In this document: piece after piece, positions 10,351-18,275 of the stretch | How the letters are laid out: each line of letters starts with the position of its first letter | How positions within the stretch are numbered: the stretch's first letter is position 1 | NCBI GenBank assembly: GCA_965247475.1 | Contig: OZ252016.1 | Span: 2,108,001-2,172,000, forward strand | From: G965247475 sp965247475 | GTDB taxonomy: Bacteria > Chloroflexota > UBA11872 | Direction of reading: 5' to 3' | DNA: 64,000 nt | The notes under the pieces: model-generated | What the model was told of the DNA's origin: nothing | What the model saw: only the letters and a program-made list of their open reading frames with translations | Database searches by the model: none | Translations under genes and position numbers: made by a program

Positions 10351-10371
10351 ATTCCGGCTCAAGGCCGGAAT
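10351..10371. repeat. short palindrome, REP-like
   Basis: ATTCCGGCT-CAA-GGCCGGAAT is an inverted repeat with 9-base arms and one near-match, in a CCTGGATTCCGG...CCGGAATGACC context that is common in dispersed bacterial intergenic palindromes. It lies between the hicB relic and mazEF in otherwise empty sequence (10310-10700). Confidence 0.55.
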
Positions 10372-10544
10372 GACCGTATATGCAGCCGCGCAGGGTGGGT
10401 CCGCCCAGCGGAGTTCGACACCTTGGGTCGGGAGTTTTTGTACGTGTTCGGGCGTTTGCTTCGACTCCAAAATAAAACCTCGCCCGGCAGCCCAGGCTGC
10501 ACGCAGCCTGAGACCGCCCACCGCACGCTCGGATCGCCCATCTC

Positions 10545-10627
10545 GTCATTCCGAGCAACGCGAGGAATCTAAGGGGCAGGGAACGTGCCGCGACCGCTTT
10601 AGATTCCTCACTTGCGTTCGGAATGAC
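10545..10627. repeat. imperfect inverted repeat, MITE/REP-like element
   Basis: The left arm 10545-10572 (GTCATTCCGAGCAACG, CGAGGAATCTAA) and right arm 10599-10627 (TTAGATTCCTCACTTG, CGTTCGGAATGAC) are near-complementary over about 28 bases around a 26-base loop. A related single arm lies at 17742-17769. The arms would form a long stem. It sits about 75 bases upstream of mazE. No coding content is seen. Confidence 0.75.
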
Positions 10628-10700
10628 TGTTGGGGCGGCAAGTGTGGATGTGCAGCTACTGGACGGTGATGTGTATTGGCTATGTGGTATATCTATAGCT

Positions 10701-10934
10701 ATGAAGCCCATACAGGTGACCTTCGACGAGGCGCTGCTCGAGCGGCTCGATGCGCATCCGGCGGTGCGCGAGCGGGGCCGCTCGGCCGTGCTGCGTGAAG
10801 CCGCCGCCGCCTACCTGGCCCGTAAGGACGCCGAGGACATCGCCATCCGTTACCGCGCGGGCTATCGCCCCGCCGACGGGCTTGAAGCCGAGCTCGAGGG
10901 ATGGGCCGAGGAAGGTGTATGGCCCGAGGACTAG
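10701..10934 (+). CDS. ribbon-helix-helix antitoxin (MazE-like)
   Basis: A 77-residue protein. MKPIQVTFDEALLERLDAHP followed by RGRSAVLREAAAAYLARKD is a ribbon-helix-helix DNA-binding fold. The acidic tail (AEDIAIRYRAGYRPADG, ELEGWAEEGVWPED) is typical of antitoxins that wrap around MazF. The frame extends further upstream, but the ATG at 10701 starts exactly at the expected domain edge. The end overlaps the mazF start by 16 bases, so the genes are co-translated. The AT-rich stretch just before the start (10681-10700) is a likely promoter/operator region. Confidence 0.85.
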   Translation: MKPIQVTFDEALLERLDAHPAVRERGRSAVLREAAAAYLARKDAEDIAIRYRAGYRPADGLEAELEGWAEEGVWPED

Positions 10935-11257
10935 ACGCCGGACCGCGCCGCGGTGAGATCTGGCACTACGGCTTCAAGCGGCCCGACAAGCGGCGTCCGG
11001 TCGTGGTCCTGACGCGCCAGGAAGTGCTGCCACTGCTGAACACGGCGATGGTGGCGCCGATCACTTCGACCATCCGCGGCCTGCCGAGTGAGGTTGTCGT
11101 CGGCGCGGACGAAGGCCTACAGCACGACTCCGCTATCAACCTCGACCACGTGCAGACTGTCGAGCAGCGCCAGCTGCACCGCTACGTCGGGTCCCTAAGC
11201 ACGGCCAAGATGCGCCAGGTCTGCCGCGCCCTCGCCGTCGCCACCGGCTGCGTCTGA
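10919..11257 (+). CDS. mazF: MazF/PemK-family endoribonuclease toxin
   Basis: A 112-residue protein with the MazF fold: RRGEIWHYGFKRPDKRRPVV (the GEIW...P...RPVVVL signature), MVAPITSTIRGLPSEV, and HDSAINLDHVQTVEQRQLHR. The last segment includes the conserved Asp-His and Gln-Val-T/R region before the final helix. MazF cleaves single-stranded RNA at short motifs. The start chosen is ATG 10919 behind GAGGAAGG, overlapping the antitoxin. All key residues visible by eye look intact, making this the only complete pair among the toxin-antitoxin loci here. Confidence 0.88.
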   Translation: MARGLDAGPRRGEIWHYGFKRPDKRRPVVVLTRQEVLPLLNTAMVAPITSTIRGLPSEVVVGADEGLQHDSAINLDHVQTVEQRQLHRYVGSLSTAKMRQVCRALAVATGCV

Positions 11258-11345
11258 CGCGACCGCCCAATCCCTTTTCCGAATTCACTTGTAGTGGTAA
11301 TCCTCGTGGTTCTCCTGTCGTTTGCTGCACCGCCCGTGCTCTGGG

Positions 11346-12555
11346 TGCCCATCGGAGACCTTTGCGTAATGCGCCCTGGCCGGCCTTGAGGGGGGCCGTC
11401 CACCGGGGAAGCGACCGGACGGGTGGTTCTGGCTGCTCAGCCGCCCCCCGGCCCCGCCGCGCGCCGGTCATGGCCCGGCCGAGGGCGCAGGCCTCCTAGG
11501 GACACGCGGGCGCGGCGGCCAGCAACCGGTCCGCCCGGCGCAGGTTGTAGGCCAGGCATTTGAAGAAGAACTCCGTGGCGTTGCGCTCCAGCCCCAGGTA
11601 GCGCACGCGCCGATAGCCGTAGGATCGCTTCAGCGTCCCAAACACCCGCTCCACCGGTGCCCGCGCGCGGGCGATCAGCGCGTTCCGGCGCCGCTGCCAG
11701 TACGGCAGTTGCGCCTGGTGCTTGTGCGAGCGGTGCATGATCCGGTCGTTGATGCCCTGCGCCCGCAGCCGCTGCCGGCGGGCCTTCGACTCGTAGGCCT
11801 TGTCGGCATAGACCGCCGCCTCATCGCCGCTCACCAACCCGTCCGCCACCTCCGTCTCGTTCACGTTGGCGGGCGTCAGCACCGCCGCTCGGATCAGCCC
11901 GGACCCCGCATCCACCCCGAGGTGCGCCTTGTAGCCAAAGTGCGCTCGGCCTCCTGTGCGCGTCCATCCAGCCTCCGGGTCGGTCGCGCTCCGGGCCCCC
12001 GGCCGCTCCCGCATCGACGGCCGCCGCGCCTGCGCCGCTACGAGCGTCGCGTCGATCAGCGTGCCCTGCTTCACCAGCAACCGGCGCGCCTCCAACTGGC
12101 GGTTCACCGCCTGCAACAGCCGCCCGGCCAGCCCGCGCTCCGTCACGGCCGTCCGAAAGCGGCTGATCGTCGAGTGGTCCGGCGCGTCGTCCTCCAGCCC
12201 CAGCCCCACGAACCGCTTGAACGAGACCCGGTCCCACCGGGCTTCCTCCATCGCCTCGTCGGAGGCCCCGTACCACTGCTGCAGCACTAGCACGTTCACC
12301 ATCACCAGCGGCGGGTAGCTGGGACGGCCGGCGGGCGCGGCGTGGATGCCCGCGACCACCTCCGCCAACGGCGTCCAGTCAACCACCGCGTCCAGCCGCT
12401 CCAGCTTCGCGTTCCGCCCCAGCCGCTCCGGCAGTAGCGCCTCCACGAACGACCCCCCACTCACGGTGCGGTGCATGGCTACCCTTCCCTCAGCGCTGCC
12501 CTCCGGGCCGATTGTGGCGAGCCACCGGGGTTATGCAAAGGTCTCCATCGGGGGT
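11346..12555 (-). mobile_element. complete IS5-type insertion sequence
   Basis: About 1.2 kb bounded by inverted repeats. The left repeat lies at 11348-11371 (CCCATCGGAGACCTTTGCGT...) and the right at 12529-12553, which reads the same inward (CCCCGATGGAGACCTTTGCA...). The shared GGAGACCTTTGC core is typical of IS5-group ends. One transposase gene (11496-12476) fills most of it. I cannot define a target duplication by eye. Both the ends and the transposase look intact, so the element could still be active. Confidence 0.85.
11496..12476 (-). CDS. IS5-family DDE transposase
   Basis: A 326-residue protein with the N-terminal DUF772-like region (YPPLVMVNVLVLQQWYGASD, then RWDRVSFKRFVGLGLEDDAP) and a DDE nuclease domain: GTLIDATLVAAQARRPS (first Asp), VYADKAYESKARR (second Asp) and ARAPVERVFGTLKRSYGYRR (Glu), followed by AYNLRRA. 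It cuts and joins the ends of its own element. The frame is full length with no internal stop. The terminal inverted repeats lie about 75 bases beyond the start and 125 bases beyond the stop. Confidence 0.93.
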   Translation of the reverse strand: MHRTVSGGSFVEALLPERLGRNAKLERLDAVVDWTPLAEVVAGIHAAPAGRPSYPPLVMVNVLVLQQWYGASDEAMEEARWDRVSFKRFVGLGLEDDAPDHSTISRFRTAVTERGLAGRLLQAVNRQLEARRLLVKQGTLIDATLVAAQARRPSMRERPGARSATDPEAGWTRTGGRAHFGYKAHLGVDAGSGLIRAAVLTPANVNETEVADGLVSGDEAAVYADKAYESKARRQRLRAQGINDRIMHRSHKHQAQLPYWQRRRNALIARARAPVERVFGTLKRSYGYRRVRYLGLERNATEFFFKCLAYNLRRADRLLAAAPACP

Positions 12556-12713
12556 GCGACTGCGCAGGTCCCGGCCGGCCGCGGAACTGGATTGGTGGAG
12601 TTCGCGTCTCCTTTTGGACGGACCTTGAGCGTCATTTGGGCCGTGCGTTGGGACCGAGCCATGCCGACAGGGAGCCTACGGTCGATCGCCGAACCTCAAC
12701 GGCAGCCGCGAGA

Positions 12714-13700
12714 TCAACCGGCAGAAACCCCCTTAGTGAAGTGTTTATCGAACTCCGCAAGGATATTCCCGTTGTAGAACATTTTCTTTGAGCTTTGTTC
12801 GTTGTCGGGGTCAAGGAATCTAGGGAGCGCATAGCGCTTATCGGTTTCGCAACCCTTGCGGATTCTGTGATAGTCTCGTCCCTCCTTGAAATCTTCATAA
12901 CGATTCCGGCATTTATTGGTGAGCGATTTGTAATCCCAGGGGTATCGTTCTCGAATGTCGCCCTCACTGAGATGGACTTGTAATGCTGATGAATGATCGG
13001 TGACTTGCACTGGTAATGCATCCTGTGCTTTCGATCTGACAAATCGAAGTTCGACGTCAATAGCTACCGAATATGGTGAGTCGTAGTCGGGGCTTGCTAT
13101 ATCGAAAGCGTCTAAATACGACAGGAAGCTACTTTGCTGTGCGTTGAGCAGTGAGGCATTCATGCGAGCTGGCGGCAGGAAGGCGATTGGCATGAGGTGG
13201 ATGCTGAATTCTGAAATGCCACGCCCGAACCATTCCTGCACGGCGTTGGCGAAGTTCATTACACAGGCTGCACCTACTTGATGGACGCGGCTATTGAAGG
13301 CAGGGTCCTCATTAAAGAAGTGTGTTGCGCAATTCCGAAATTCAATCATGATTTCTAAGTTTTGGGACGCGAGCGTGTCGAGAATAGTCCTATTGACCAA
13401 TTGCTTCGACAAATAGCTTATGTCATGAGTGAAGGGAGATCCGGATCGTGTGCGTTTGATGAATTGCCGGCGAGTTCGGCCCCCGGTTTTTGTGGTTCGT
13501 CTTTCGTAAACAAAAAGACTGCGCTTCTTGTTGCTATTCAGATTGATCCACTTCGCTTTCAGGAGCAGTGCCCAAGCATTTATGGCGAGGATAGCGAACG
13601 ATTCATGGCGGTAGGGAAAGGCTGGCTTATTGTAGACTTCGATTGCCGCGGCCATTGCAGACACCGAGCGGTCGAGCAACTGATCAGATAGGGACTTCAT
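12714..13700 (-). CDS. DUF3644 protein with HEPN-type RNxxxH motif
   Basis: A 328-residue protein that I recognise as DUF3644 from its N-terminus (SLSDQLLDRSVSAMAAAIEV, FAILAINAWALLLKAKWI) and its C-terminal FLDPDNEQSSKKMFYNGNIL and AEFDKHF. In the middle, EFRNCATHFFNEDPAF carries R-N-x3-H, the motif of HEPN ribonuclease domains; the domain link is my inference. The C-terminal YEDFKEGRDYHRIRKG may be a nucleic-acid-binding part. Codon use is clearly more AT-rich than the neighbours, pointing to recent transfer. It lies alone between an IS5 element and an orphan antitoxin, a typical defence-island setting. Its activity is unknown. Confidence 0.8.
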   Translation of the reverse strand: MKSLSDQLLDRSVSAMAAAIEVYNKPAFPYRHESFAILAINAWALLLKAKWINLNSNKKRSLFVYERRTTKTGGRTRRQFIKRTRSGSPFTHDISYLSKQLVNRTILDTLASQNLEIMIEFRNCATHFFNEDPAFNSRVHQVGAACVMNFANAVQEWFGRGISEFSIHLMPIAFLPPARMNASLLNAQQSSFLSYLDAFDIASPDYDSPYSVAIDVELRFVRSKAQDALPVQVTDHSSALQVHLSEGDIRERYPWDYKSLTNKCRNRYEDFKEGRDYHRIRKGCETDKRYALPRFLDPDNEQSSKKMFYNGNILAEFDKHFTKGVSAG

Positions 13701-13926
13701 CTGGGCCTAGGGATTCTAGGTGAAACGATCGGGCTCGGTCGGTGAGGAATATTGAAAGCACCAGTATCCGGAGCCGTAGTCCGGTGGATGCGCGGCCTTG
13801 GCTGGGCTCGTGAGATCGGGGTGTCGGGGTGCCGAGTGCGGGAGGCGATTCTAGCCGACCAGGAAGGTAGGGGAGTGAGGGGTTGGATAATGATGCTTGG
13901 AGAAATGTAGGTTGATGTGCGCACCG
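13701..13926. other. intergenic spacer where a toxin partner would be expected
   Basis: These 226 bases lie directly downstream of the phd gene in its direction of transcription. In toxin-second operons a PIN or Doc toxin should start here. I translated the minus-strand frames and find no PIN, Doc or RelE-like motif, so I see no gene. The sequence upstream of the DUF3644 start is moderately AT-rich and may hold its promoter. Confidence 0.4.
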
Positions 13927-14172
13927 TCAGTTTGTGGTTGGGGCATCCTCTCGCGGCGGCGTCAGGTCATCTGTCGGCGATTCGGGCGCGAGCAGCAACT
14001 GCTTGAGGTTAGGCTTGGTGAGCTGCTCCAATCTCCGCCATTGCTCGATGGGGACGAGCACGGCGGTTTCCACGCCTCGCTTGGTCACGACCTGCGGCCC
14101 TTCGGCGAGGCTGGTGGCGAGGAACTCGCTGGATCGCGCCTTGGCGTCTTGGACCTGCCAGACCTTGTCCAT
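13927..14172 (-). CDS. Phd/YefM-family antitoxin, apparently orphan
   Basis: An 81-residue protein with the Phd signature: VWQVQDAKARSSEFLATSLA, EGPQVVTKRGVETAVLVPIE and QWRRLE, followed by an acidic Pro-rich tail that would bind a toxin. The frame opens at 14190, but the ATG at 14172 has a GGAGGA four bases upstream and matches the family start, so I prefer it. No toxin gene follows on the minus strand. It may be a relic or act against a toxin encoded elsewhere. Confidence 0.82.
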   Translation of the reverse strand: MDKVWQVQDAKARSSEFLATSLAEGPQVVTKRGVETAVLVPIEQWRRLEQLTKPNLKQLLLAPESPTDDLTPPREDAPTTN

Positions 14173-14260
14173 TACATCCTCCGTGGACATGCATCCTGAC
14201 TAGCCTGGAGTGCTGCGGACGTGCAAGCACTTCCTGGCCCTATTACCCGCGGCCCCTAGG

Positions 14261-14760
14261 TGTACTGACTACACACCTGCGAGACACCTGACAGTAGCGG
14301 GACCGCCAACGAGACTTGGGGTTACCACCCGCCAACGTCTCGCAGGAGGTCCCGATGGATGATGCCACGCCAGGCCCGCAGCGGATGCGTTGTTCGTTCG
14401 AGTCGCGGTGCCGCGCGGTCGCCGCGATGGTGGCCGGCCTGCGTCTGGGCGTCGCGGCCCAGGCGGTGATGACGGATAACGGGCCGGCCTATCGCTCGCA
14501 CGCCTGGCGGCAGCACTGCGCGGCGCACGACCTGCGGCACCTGCGCACGCGTCCGTACACCCCCCGCACCAATGGCAAGGCGGAACGCTTCATCCAGATC
14601 CTGCTGCGGAGTTGGGCCTATGCCTTCGCCTATCCCTCAAGCACCCACCGCACGCGGGCCCTCATCGGCTGGCTCCGGTGGTATAACCGTCGTCGCCCCC
14701 ACGGCTCGCTGGGCGGCCTCCCGCCCGTCAGCCGTGTCTCACACCTCTGTGGTCAGTACA
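14261..14760 (+). mobile_element. IS481-type element with large internal deletion
   Basis: A 500-base element with both ends: left repeat from 14261 (TGTACTGACTACACACCTGC...) and right repeat to 14760, reading inward TGTACTGACCACAGAGGTGT.... The flanks are CCTAGG (14255-14260) and GCTAGC (14761-14766). Both fit the NCTAGN target known for IS481, but they are not identical, so they are not a simple target duplication. Most of the transposase gene is missing. A right-end fragment of the same element lies at 10185-10304 in the same orientation. Confidence 0.85.
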
Positions 14761-14765
14761 GCTAG
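14355..14765 (+). pseudogene. internally deleted IS481-family transposase
   Basis: From ATG 14355, behind CAGGAGG, the frame encodes the N-terminal HTH start (FESRCRAVAAMVAGLRLGVA) and then jumps into the second half of the DDE domain: VMTDNGPAYRSHAWRQHCAA (second Asp), TNGKAERFIQILLRSWAYAF (Glu) and the C-terminus. It has about 136 residues where about 310-330 are usual, so about 180 residues, including the first catalytic Asp, are lost in frame. It cannot be an active transposase. The stop TAG lies inside the right flanking CTAG and overlaps the stop of the minus-strand gene. Confidence 0.88.
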
Positions 14766-16129
14766 CGCTTCGACCGCGCGGCCGTTACGAGAAGGGCCGG
14801 AACGAACAGACTGAGCGTCAGCGCGATGGCCAGGTCCGCCAGCAGCACGGGCCAGCGCCAGTCGGATGTAAGCACGTGCCACATCGTCCGCGCTTTGCTC
14901 CATGTTGGCTCGGGCGCGCCGTAGGCCACGAACTCGATGTTCTGGCCCGGCCACGTCAGCGCGCCGTTGATCCAGAGCCGTCCGCCCTCGTAGCGGTTGG
15001 TGTTCGTCGCGCCGACGCGGAGCGCGGCCGCCGACTCGATATCCGCCACCAGTTGCACGGCCAACGGGCGGCGCTCGGCGTCCGCGAGCGGCGGCAATTC
15101 GGTGCTGATCCAGGTGGGATGCTCCCCGGCGGGAACCTCCATCCGCCCCTCACGGAGGGCGGGGCCCAAGCCCGCGTCCCCCGTTTCCACGATGCGCCAG
15201 ATCACGCCTCCCGCACGGCCGTGAGGGTCGCGATTGGCAACGCGCACATCAAGGCGCGCGATGGGCGCGGGAAGCACGTCTAGCTCCTGGACGAGCGACT
15301 GACCATCCTGGAGGCTCACAGGGAACGTGCCGATGTGGGTGCGTGCCTGCGCATCGGCGAGCGGCCCGCGGTAGACAAGGGCGCCGACGACCCCGAGCAC
15401 GGCAACGGCAGCCATCGACCCGACCACCAGCCTTAACATGCGGCGGCCGTGAAACGCGCGGGACCACGGCGGCGGCGCGGCCTCACCCCGAAGAGCCGCG
15501 GCCACGCTCAGCAACATGAGCAGCGCCCCGCCGAACTCCAGGGTCTCCTCCAGCACGATCTCAAGTTCCTCGGCTCGGGCTTTGAACAAGACCGGGTAAC
15601 CCGCCTCATGCAGGATCGCGAGCACCCAGGCGACGAGCCCCAGGATGAGCGGCGTGCGGACGGCCGGGGTGCGCAGTCCCTTGCGGGCAAAGATGCCCAT
15701 CGCGAGCACGAACGCCACGATCAGCGGGCTCACCAGCACGGGCCAGAGATACTGGGAGCCCAAGTTGTATGCGGCTTGGAGCGAGGCTGCGGCCTTGAAC
15801 TCGGCGACCTCTTCCCAAGCCAGAACCGCGGTCGTCACCGCCACCAAGGCCCAGCCCCCGGTGGCGATCCGGCCGGACGCCCGGCGGAGGCTGACGGCGG
15901 CAGCCCCACACGCTACGAGCGCCAAAGCGGCCGCGGAAACCGCATTTGCGACGGTCCCCTCGGTATCGGGATCCAGCCAGCGCGGGATATCGTCGGGCGC
16001 AAGCAACGCAGGAAACGCCAGACCGATAAGTCGCGGGGCAACGATCGCGCCCCACCAGAACGCCACCGCCCCCAGCAGCAGCAGCCGGCCGGCCCATGCG
16101 GCCAGCCGCCAGCCTTGCCTGTCCGTCAT
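14762..16129 (-). CDS. polytopic membrane protein with C-terminal extracytoplasmic domain
   Basis: A 455-residue protein I do not recognise. Residues 1 to about 250 hold 6-7 hydrophobic segments (for example LLLLGAVAFWWGAIVAP and ILGLVAWVLAILHEAGYPVL) with an acidic loop ELEIVLEETLEFGG. One more segment follows (VVGSMAAVAVLGVVGALVY), then a soluble domain of about 150 residues, likely beta-rich (RLDVRVANRDPHGRAGGVIW, TNTNRYEGGRLWINGALTWP), and a final membrane segment (LLADLAIALTLSLFVPALLV). The start is ATG 16129 with GAGGG just upstream. Its stop TAG sits in the CTAG flank of the IS481 copy, so its last residues could have been altered by that insertion. Confidence 0.6.
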   Translation of the reverse strand: MTDRQGWRLAAWAGRLLLLGAVAFWWGAIVAPRLIGLAFPALLAPDDIPRWLDPDTEGTVANAVSAAALALVACGAAAVSLRRASGRIATGGWALVAVTTAVLAWEEVAEFKAAASLQAAYNLGSQYLWPVLVSPLIVAFVLAMGIFARKGLRTPAVRTPLILGLVAWVLAILHEAGYPVLFKARAEELEIVLEETLEFGGALLMLLSVAAALRGEAAPPPWSRAFHGRRMLRLVVGSMAAVAVLGVVGALVYRGPLADAQARTHIGTFPVSLQDGQSLVQELDVLPAPIARLDVRVANRDPHGRAGGVIWRIVETGDAGLGPALREGRMEVPAGEHPTWISTELPPLADAERRPLAVQLVADIESAAALRVGATNTNRYEGGRLWINGALTWPGQNIEFVAYGAPEPTWSKARTMWHVLTSDWRWPVLLADLAIALTLSLFVPALLVTAARSKR

Positions 16130-16468
16130 GCCCTCACTCGTTCCCCGGCAACCGTCGGTGGCGCGTGATCCAGACTCGCGGCGATCCGCCGACGCAAGTG
16201 TCCCGCAGCGCATAGTCGGGCAATCTCACCCCGCTCCTCAATGGTGACCCGGGTGCATCGGAGTCCCGTGGCAACGCCTTCGCGAGGTGTTGCACTTCTC
16301 TTGTGACTCTAGGGAATCGAGCCTGAGTACGGCGTCGACGGTCCAGACCTCCTGGACCCCGGTCCCGGATCAGAGTCCCGGACATGCTCTTGCGGGGGTC
16401 GCGCGGCGGCGGCGGGTAGGCTGGGACGACCTGTGACGCAGGGTGGCCGACCCGCGAATCGCAGCCGC
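16130..16468. other. divergent intergenic region
   Basis: These 339 bases separate the minus-strand membrane protein from the plus-strand propeller protein and should hold both promoters. TTGCAC at about 16283-16288 is -35-like, but no good -10 follows. I see no gene here and nothing else of note. Confidence 0.35.
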
Positions 16469-17659
16469 ATGATCCGCAAGCGACTCGTCTCCGCACGGCG
16501 GGCCGTCGCCGCCCTGATCGCGGCGGCGGTTCTGGCGGTGGCCTCGGCCGGCGCCGCTAGCGCCGATGGCATTGGGACCGTGTACGTCACCAACGCCGGC
16601 GACGGCACCGTGACCGTGCTGGACGGCATCAATCACCTGGCGCTCGAGCGCGCCCGGGTGGGCGCGGCGCCCAACATGGCCGCGTTGACACTGGACTCAC
16701 GCGAGGTGTGGGTCGCCAACCGGGACGGCGGTGACCTGTCAGTCGTGGACCGCGATACCCACACAGTGATCGCCAGGCTGGCCATCGGCGGCCGGCCGGA
16801 GGACCTTCGATTCGACCCCGACGGCGCGTTGCTCTACGTCACCGATTCGGCGGATAACAGCCTGGTGGTGGTCGATCTGGAAACGACCGCGGTGACGCGG
16901 CGGATTCCGGTCGGGAAAGACCCGATCGGTCTCACGATCTCGCCCGATCTCGCACACATCGCCGTCGCCAACCGCGGGTCGAACACCGTGAGCATTCTGG
17001 ACCGCGGCACGCTGGACCTGCAGGCCGAGATCCCAGTGGGCGTGACCCCGCTCGATCTCGTCTATGCGGAAGACAGCAACAAGCTGTTCGTGTCGGTTTC
17101 CGGCGGGGTGGCGGTGGTGGACCAGGCGGCCGATCGGATCGTGCAGGTCCTGACCGCCTGCAAGGGTCCGCGGCAGATCGCGATCGCGCTGGACGCTCGC
17201 GACCTCTACGTGGTCTGTCACGACACGAACTCGGTCGCAGTGTTCGACACCGCGACCGGCGATCTGATCAAGATGATCGAGGTCGGCCGCGGACCGACGG
17301 GGGTCGCGGTCTCGGAGGACGACCGCTGGGCGTTCGTGACCAACACGGACGAGCACTCGGTGTCGGTGATCGATACGTCCACACGAGAGGTGAAGTCGGT
17401 GGCCGCCGTCGGTCAGCAGCCGACCGGCGTGGTAGCCGCCAGTCAACCGATCGCGCCGGTCCAGTTCAATCCGGAAACGCCGCCGGTGATCGAGCTCCAA
17501 CGCACCGGCGTCGGCCGTACCACCGAGCCGGACACCGCGCTGGGCGCGAAGATCGTGGTCGGACTGGTGCTGGCCGGTCTGCCGCTGGCGGCCGGACTGG
17601 AATGGCTGCGGAGGCGGCGTCTGCGGGTCGGCTGCGAAGCGCCGGGCGTCCCGGAGTGA
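16469..17659 (+). CDS. secreted YVTN-type beta-propeller protein with C-terminal membrane anchor
   Basis: A 396-residue protein. It starts with a signal peptide (RAVAALIAAAVLAVASAGAA|SA) and then has seven or so repeats of about 42 residues of the YVTN family: GTVYVTNAGDGTVTVLDGIN, EVWVANRDGGDLSVVDRDTH, YVTDSADNSLVVVDLETTAV, IAVANRGSNTVSILDRGTLD and more. A proline-containing spacer precedes a C-terminal hydrophobic helix (IVVGLVLAGLPLAAGLEWL) and RRRR. It is likely anchored outside the membrane as a seven-bladed propeller. Its ligand is unknown. The start at ATG 16469 puts the signal peptide at the right distance; a GTG at 16433 is possible. Confidence 0.8.
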   Translation: MIRKRLVSARRAVAALIAAAVLAVASAGAASADGIGTVYVTNAGDGTVTVLDGINHLALERARVGAAPNMAALTLDSREVWVANRDGGDLSVVDRDTHTVIARLAIGGRPEDLRFDPDGALLYVTDSADNSLVVVDLETTAVTRRIPVGKDPIGLTISPDLAHIAVANRGSNTVSILDRGTLDLQAEIPVGVTPLDLVYAEDSNKLFVSVSGGVAVVDQAADRIVQVLTACKGPRQIAIALDARDLYVVCHDTNSVAVFDTATGDLIKMIEVGRGPTGVAVSEDDRWAFVTNTDEHSVSVIDTSTREVKSVAAVGQQPTGVVAASQPIAPVQFNPETPPVIELQRTGVGRTTEPDTALGAKIVVGLVLAGLPLAAGLEWLRRRRLRVGCEAPGVPE

Positions 17660-17741
17660 CATGAGGGACGCGGCTCCTTCGACCGACTCAGGGCAGGCCC
17701 TTCAATGGACTGCGGACGGCTTTCGCCGGTCCGGTGGCCGT

Positions 17742-17769
17742 GAGATTCCTCGCTGCGCTGGGAATGACA
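17742..17769. repeat. single arm of the dispersed palindromic repeat
   Basis: GAGATTCCTCGCTGCGCTGG followed by GAATGACA resembles the right arm of the inverted repeat at 10545-10627. It lies in the 194-base gap between two convergent genes, a usual place for such elements. Confidence 0.5.
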
Positions 17770-17853
17770 TTGGGGTGGCTGGGAGCCGCGGCGGGATCGG
17801 AGCGCGCCGACGCTGAGCCTACGGCGCCTTTTCTGAAACGGCCGTAGCGTGGA

Positions 17854-18210
17854 CTACGAGCCCTCCGACGCCTCCGTGGCGGTGTCCCTGGCCGGCAGCC
17901 CGTCGGCCAGGGCGCGCAGGTTCTCCCAGGGATAGATGCCGGTGGAGTGGCCGTCGCTCCACTCGAAGGTAAGGGCGTAGTTGCCGACCGGGGCGATGCG
18001 GTTGGCCCGGATGTCCGCGGGAACAGTGGCGGGGTCCAGGACGGGGGCGTTCGTGAGCTCGTCGCGGCAGACGGCGCAACCGCAGGCGATGCGTATCTCG
18101 CGCAGCGGCAGCACCGACTCGGCACCGTCGGCCCAGTCGATCTGGAGCGCGTGGTCGCCGACGCGACTGATGCCGCGCGGCGTGGAGGCAGGCGGGTGGC
18201 TAGGTGACAT
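17854..18210 (-). CDS. DUF971-domain protein
   Basis: A 118-residue protein with two segments of the DUF971/GBBH-like N-terminal fold: HALQIDWADGAESVLPLREI with CGCAVCRDE, and YALTFEWSDGHSTGIYPWEN followed by LRAL. The Cys pattern (CGCAVC) can bind a metal, as in the N-terminal zinc domain of gamma-butyrobetaine hydroxylase. Stand-alone members occur in Fe-S or cofactor contexts, but the role is not established. The start at ATG 18210 matches the family; the frame is open 11 residues further. It ends well before the YVTN gene on the opposite strand. Confidence 0.8.
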   Translation of the reverse strand: MSPSHPPASTPRGISRVGDHALQIDWADGAESVLPLREIRIACGCAVCRDELTNAPVLDPATVPADIRANRIAPVGNYALTFEWSDGHSTGIYPWENLRALADGLPARDTATEASEGS

Positions 18211-18275
18211 GGTCGACGGCGCAGATCGGGACGGTCGCCTCAAGCGTCCCGCGCCGATCCGGCGAGACCAAACGG

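Noticed and set aside
9206..14260. Possible CRISPR array or cas genes in the accessory block
   Set aside because: No regularly spaced direct repeats and no Cas-like protein were found; the only repeats are IS ends and single palindromes.
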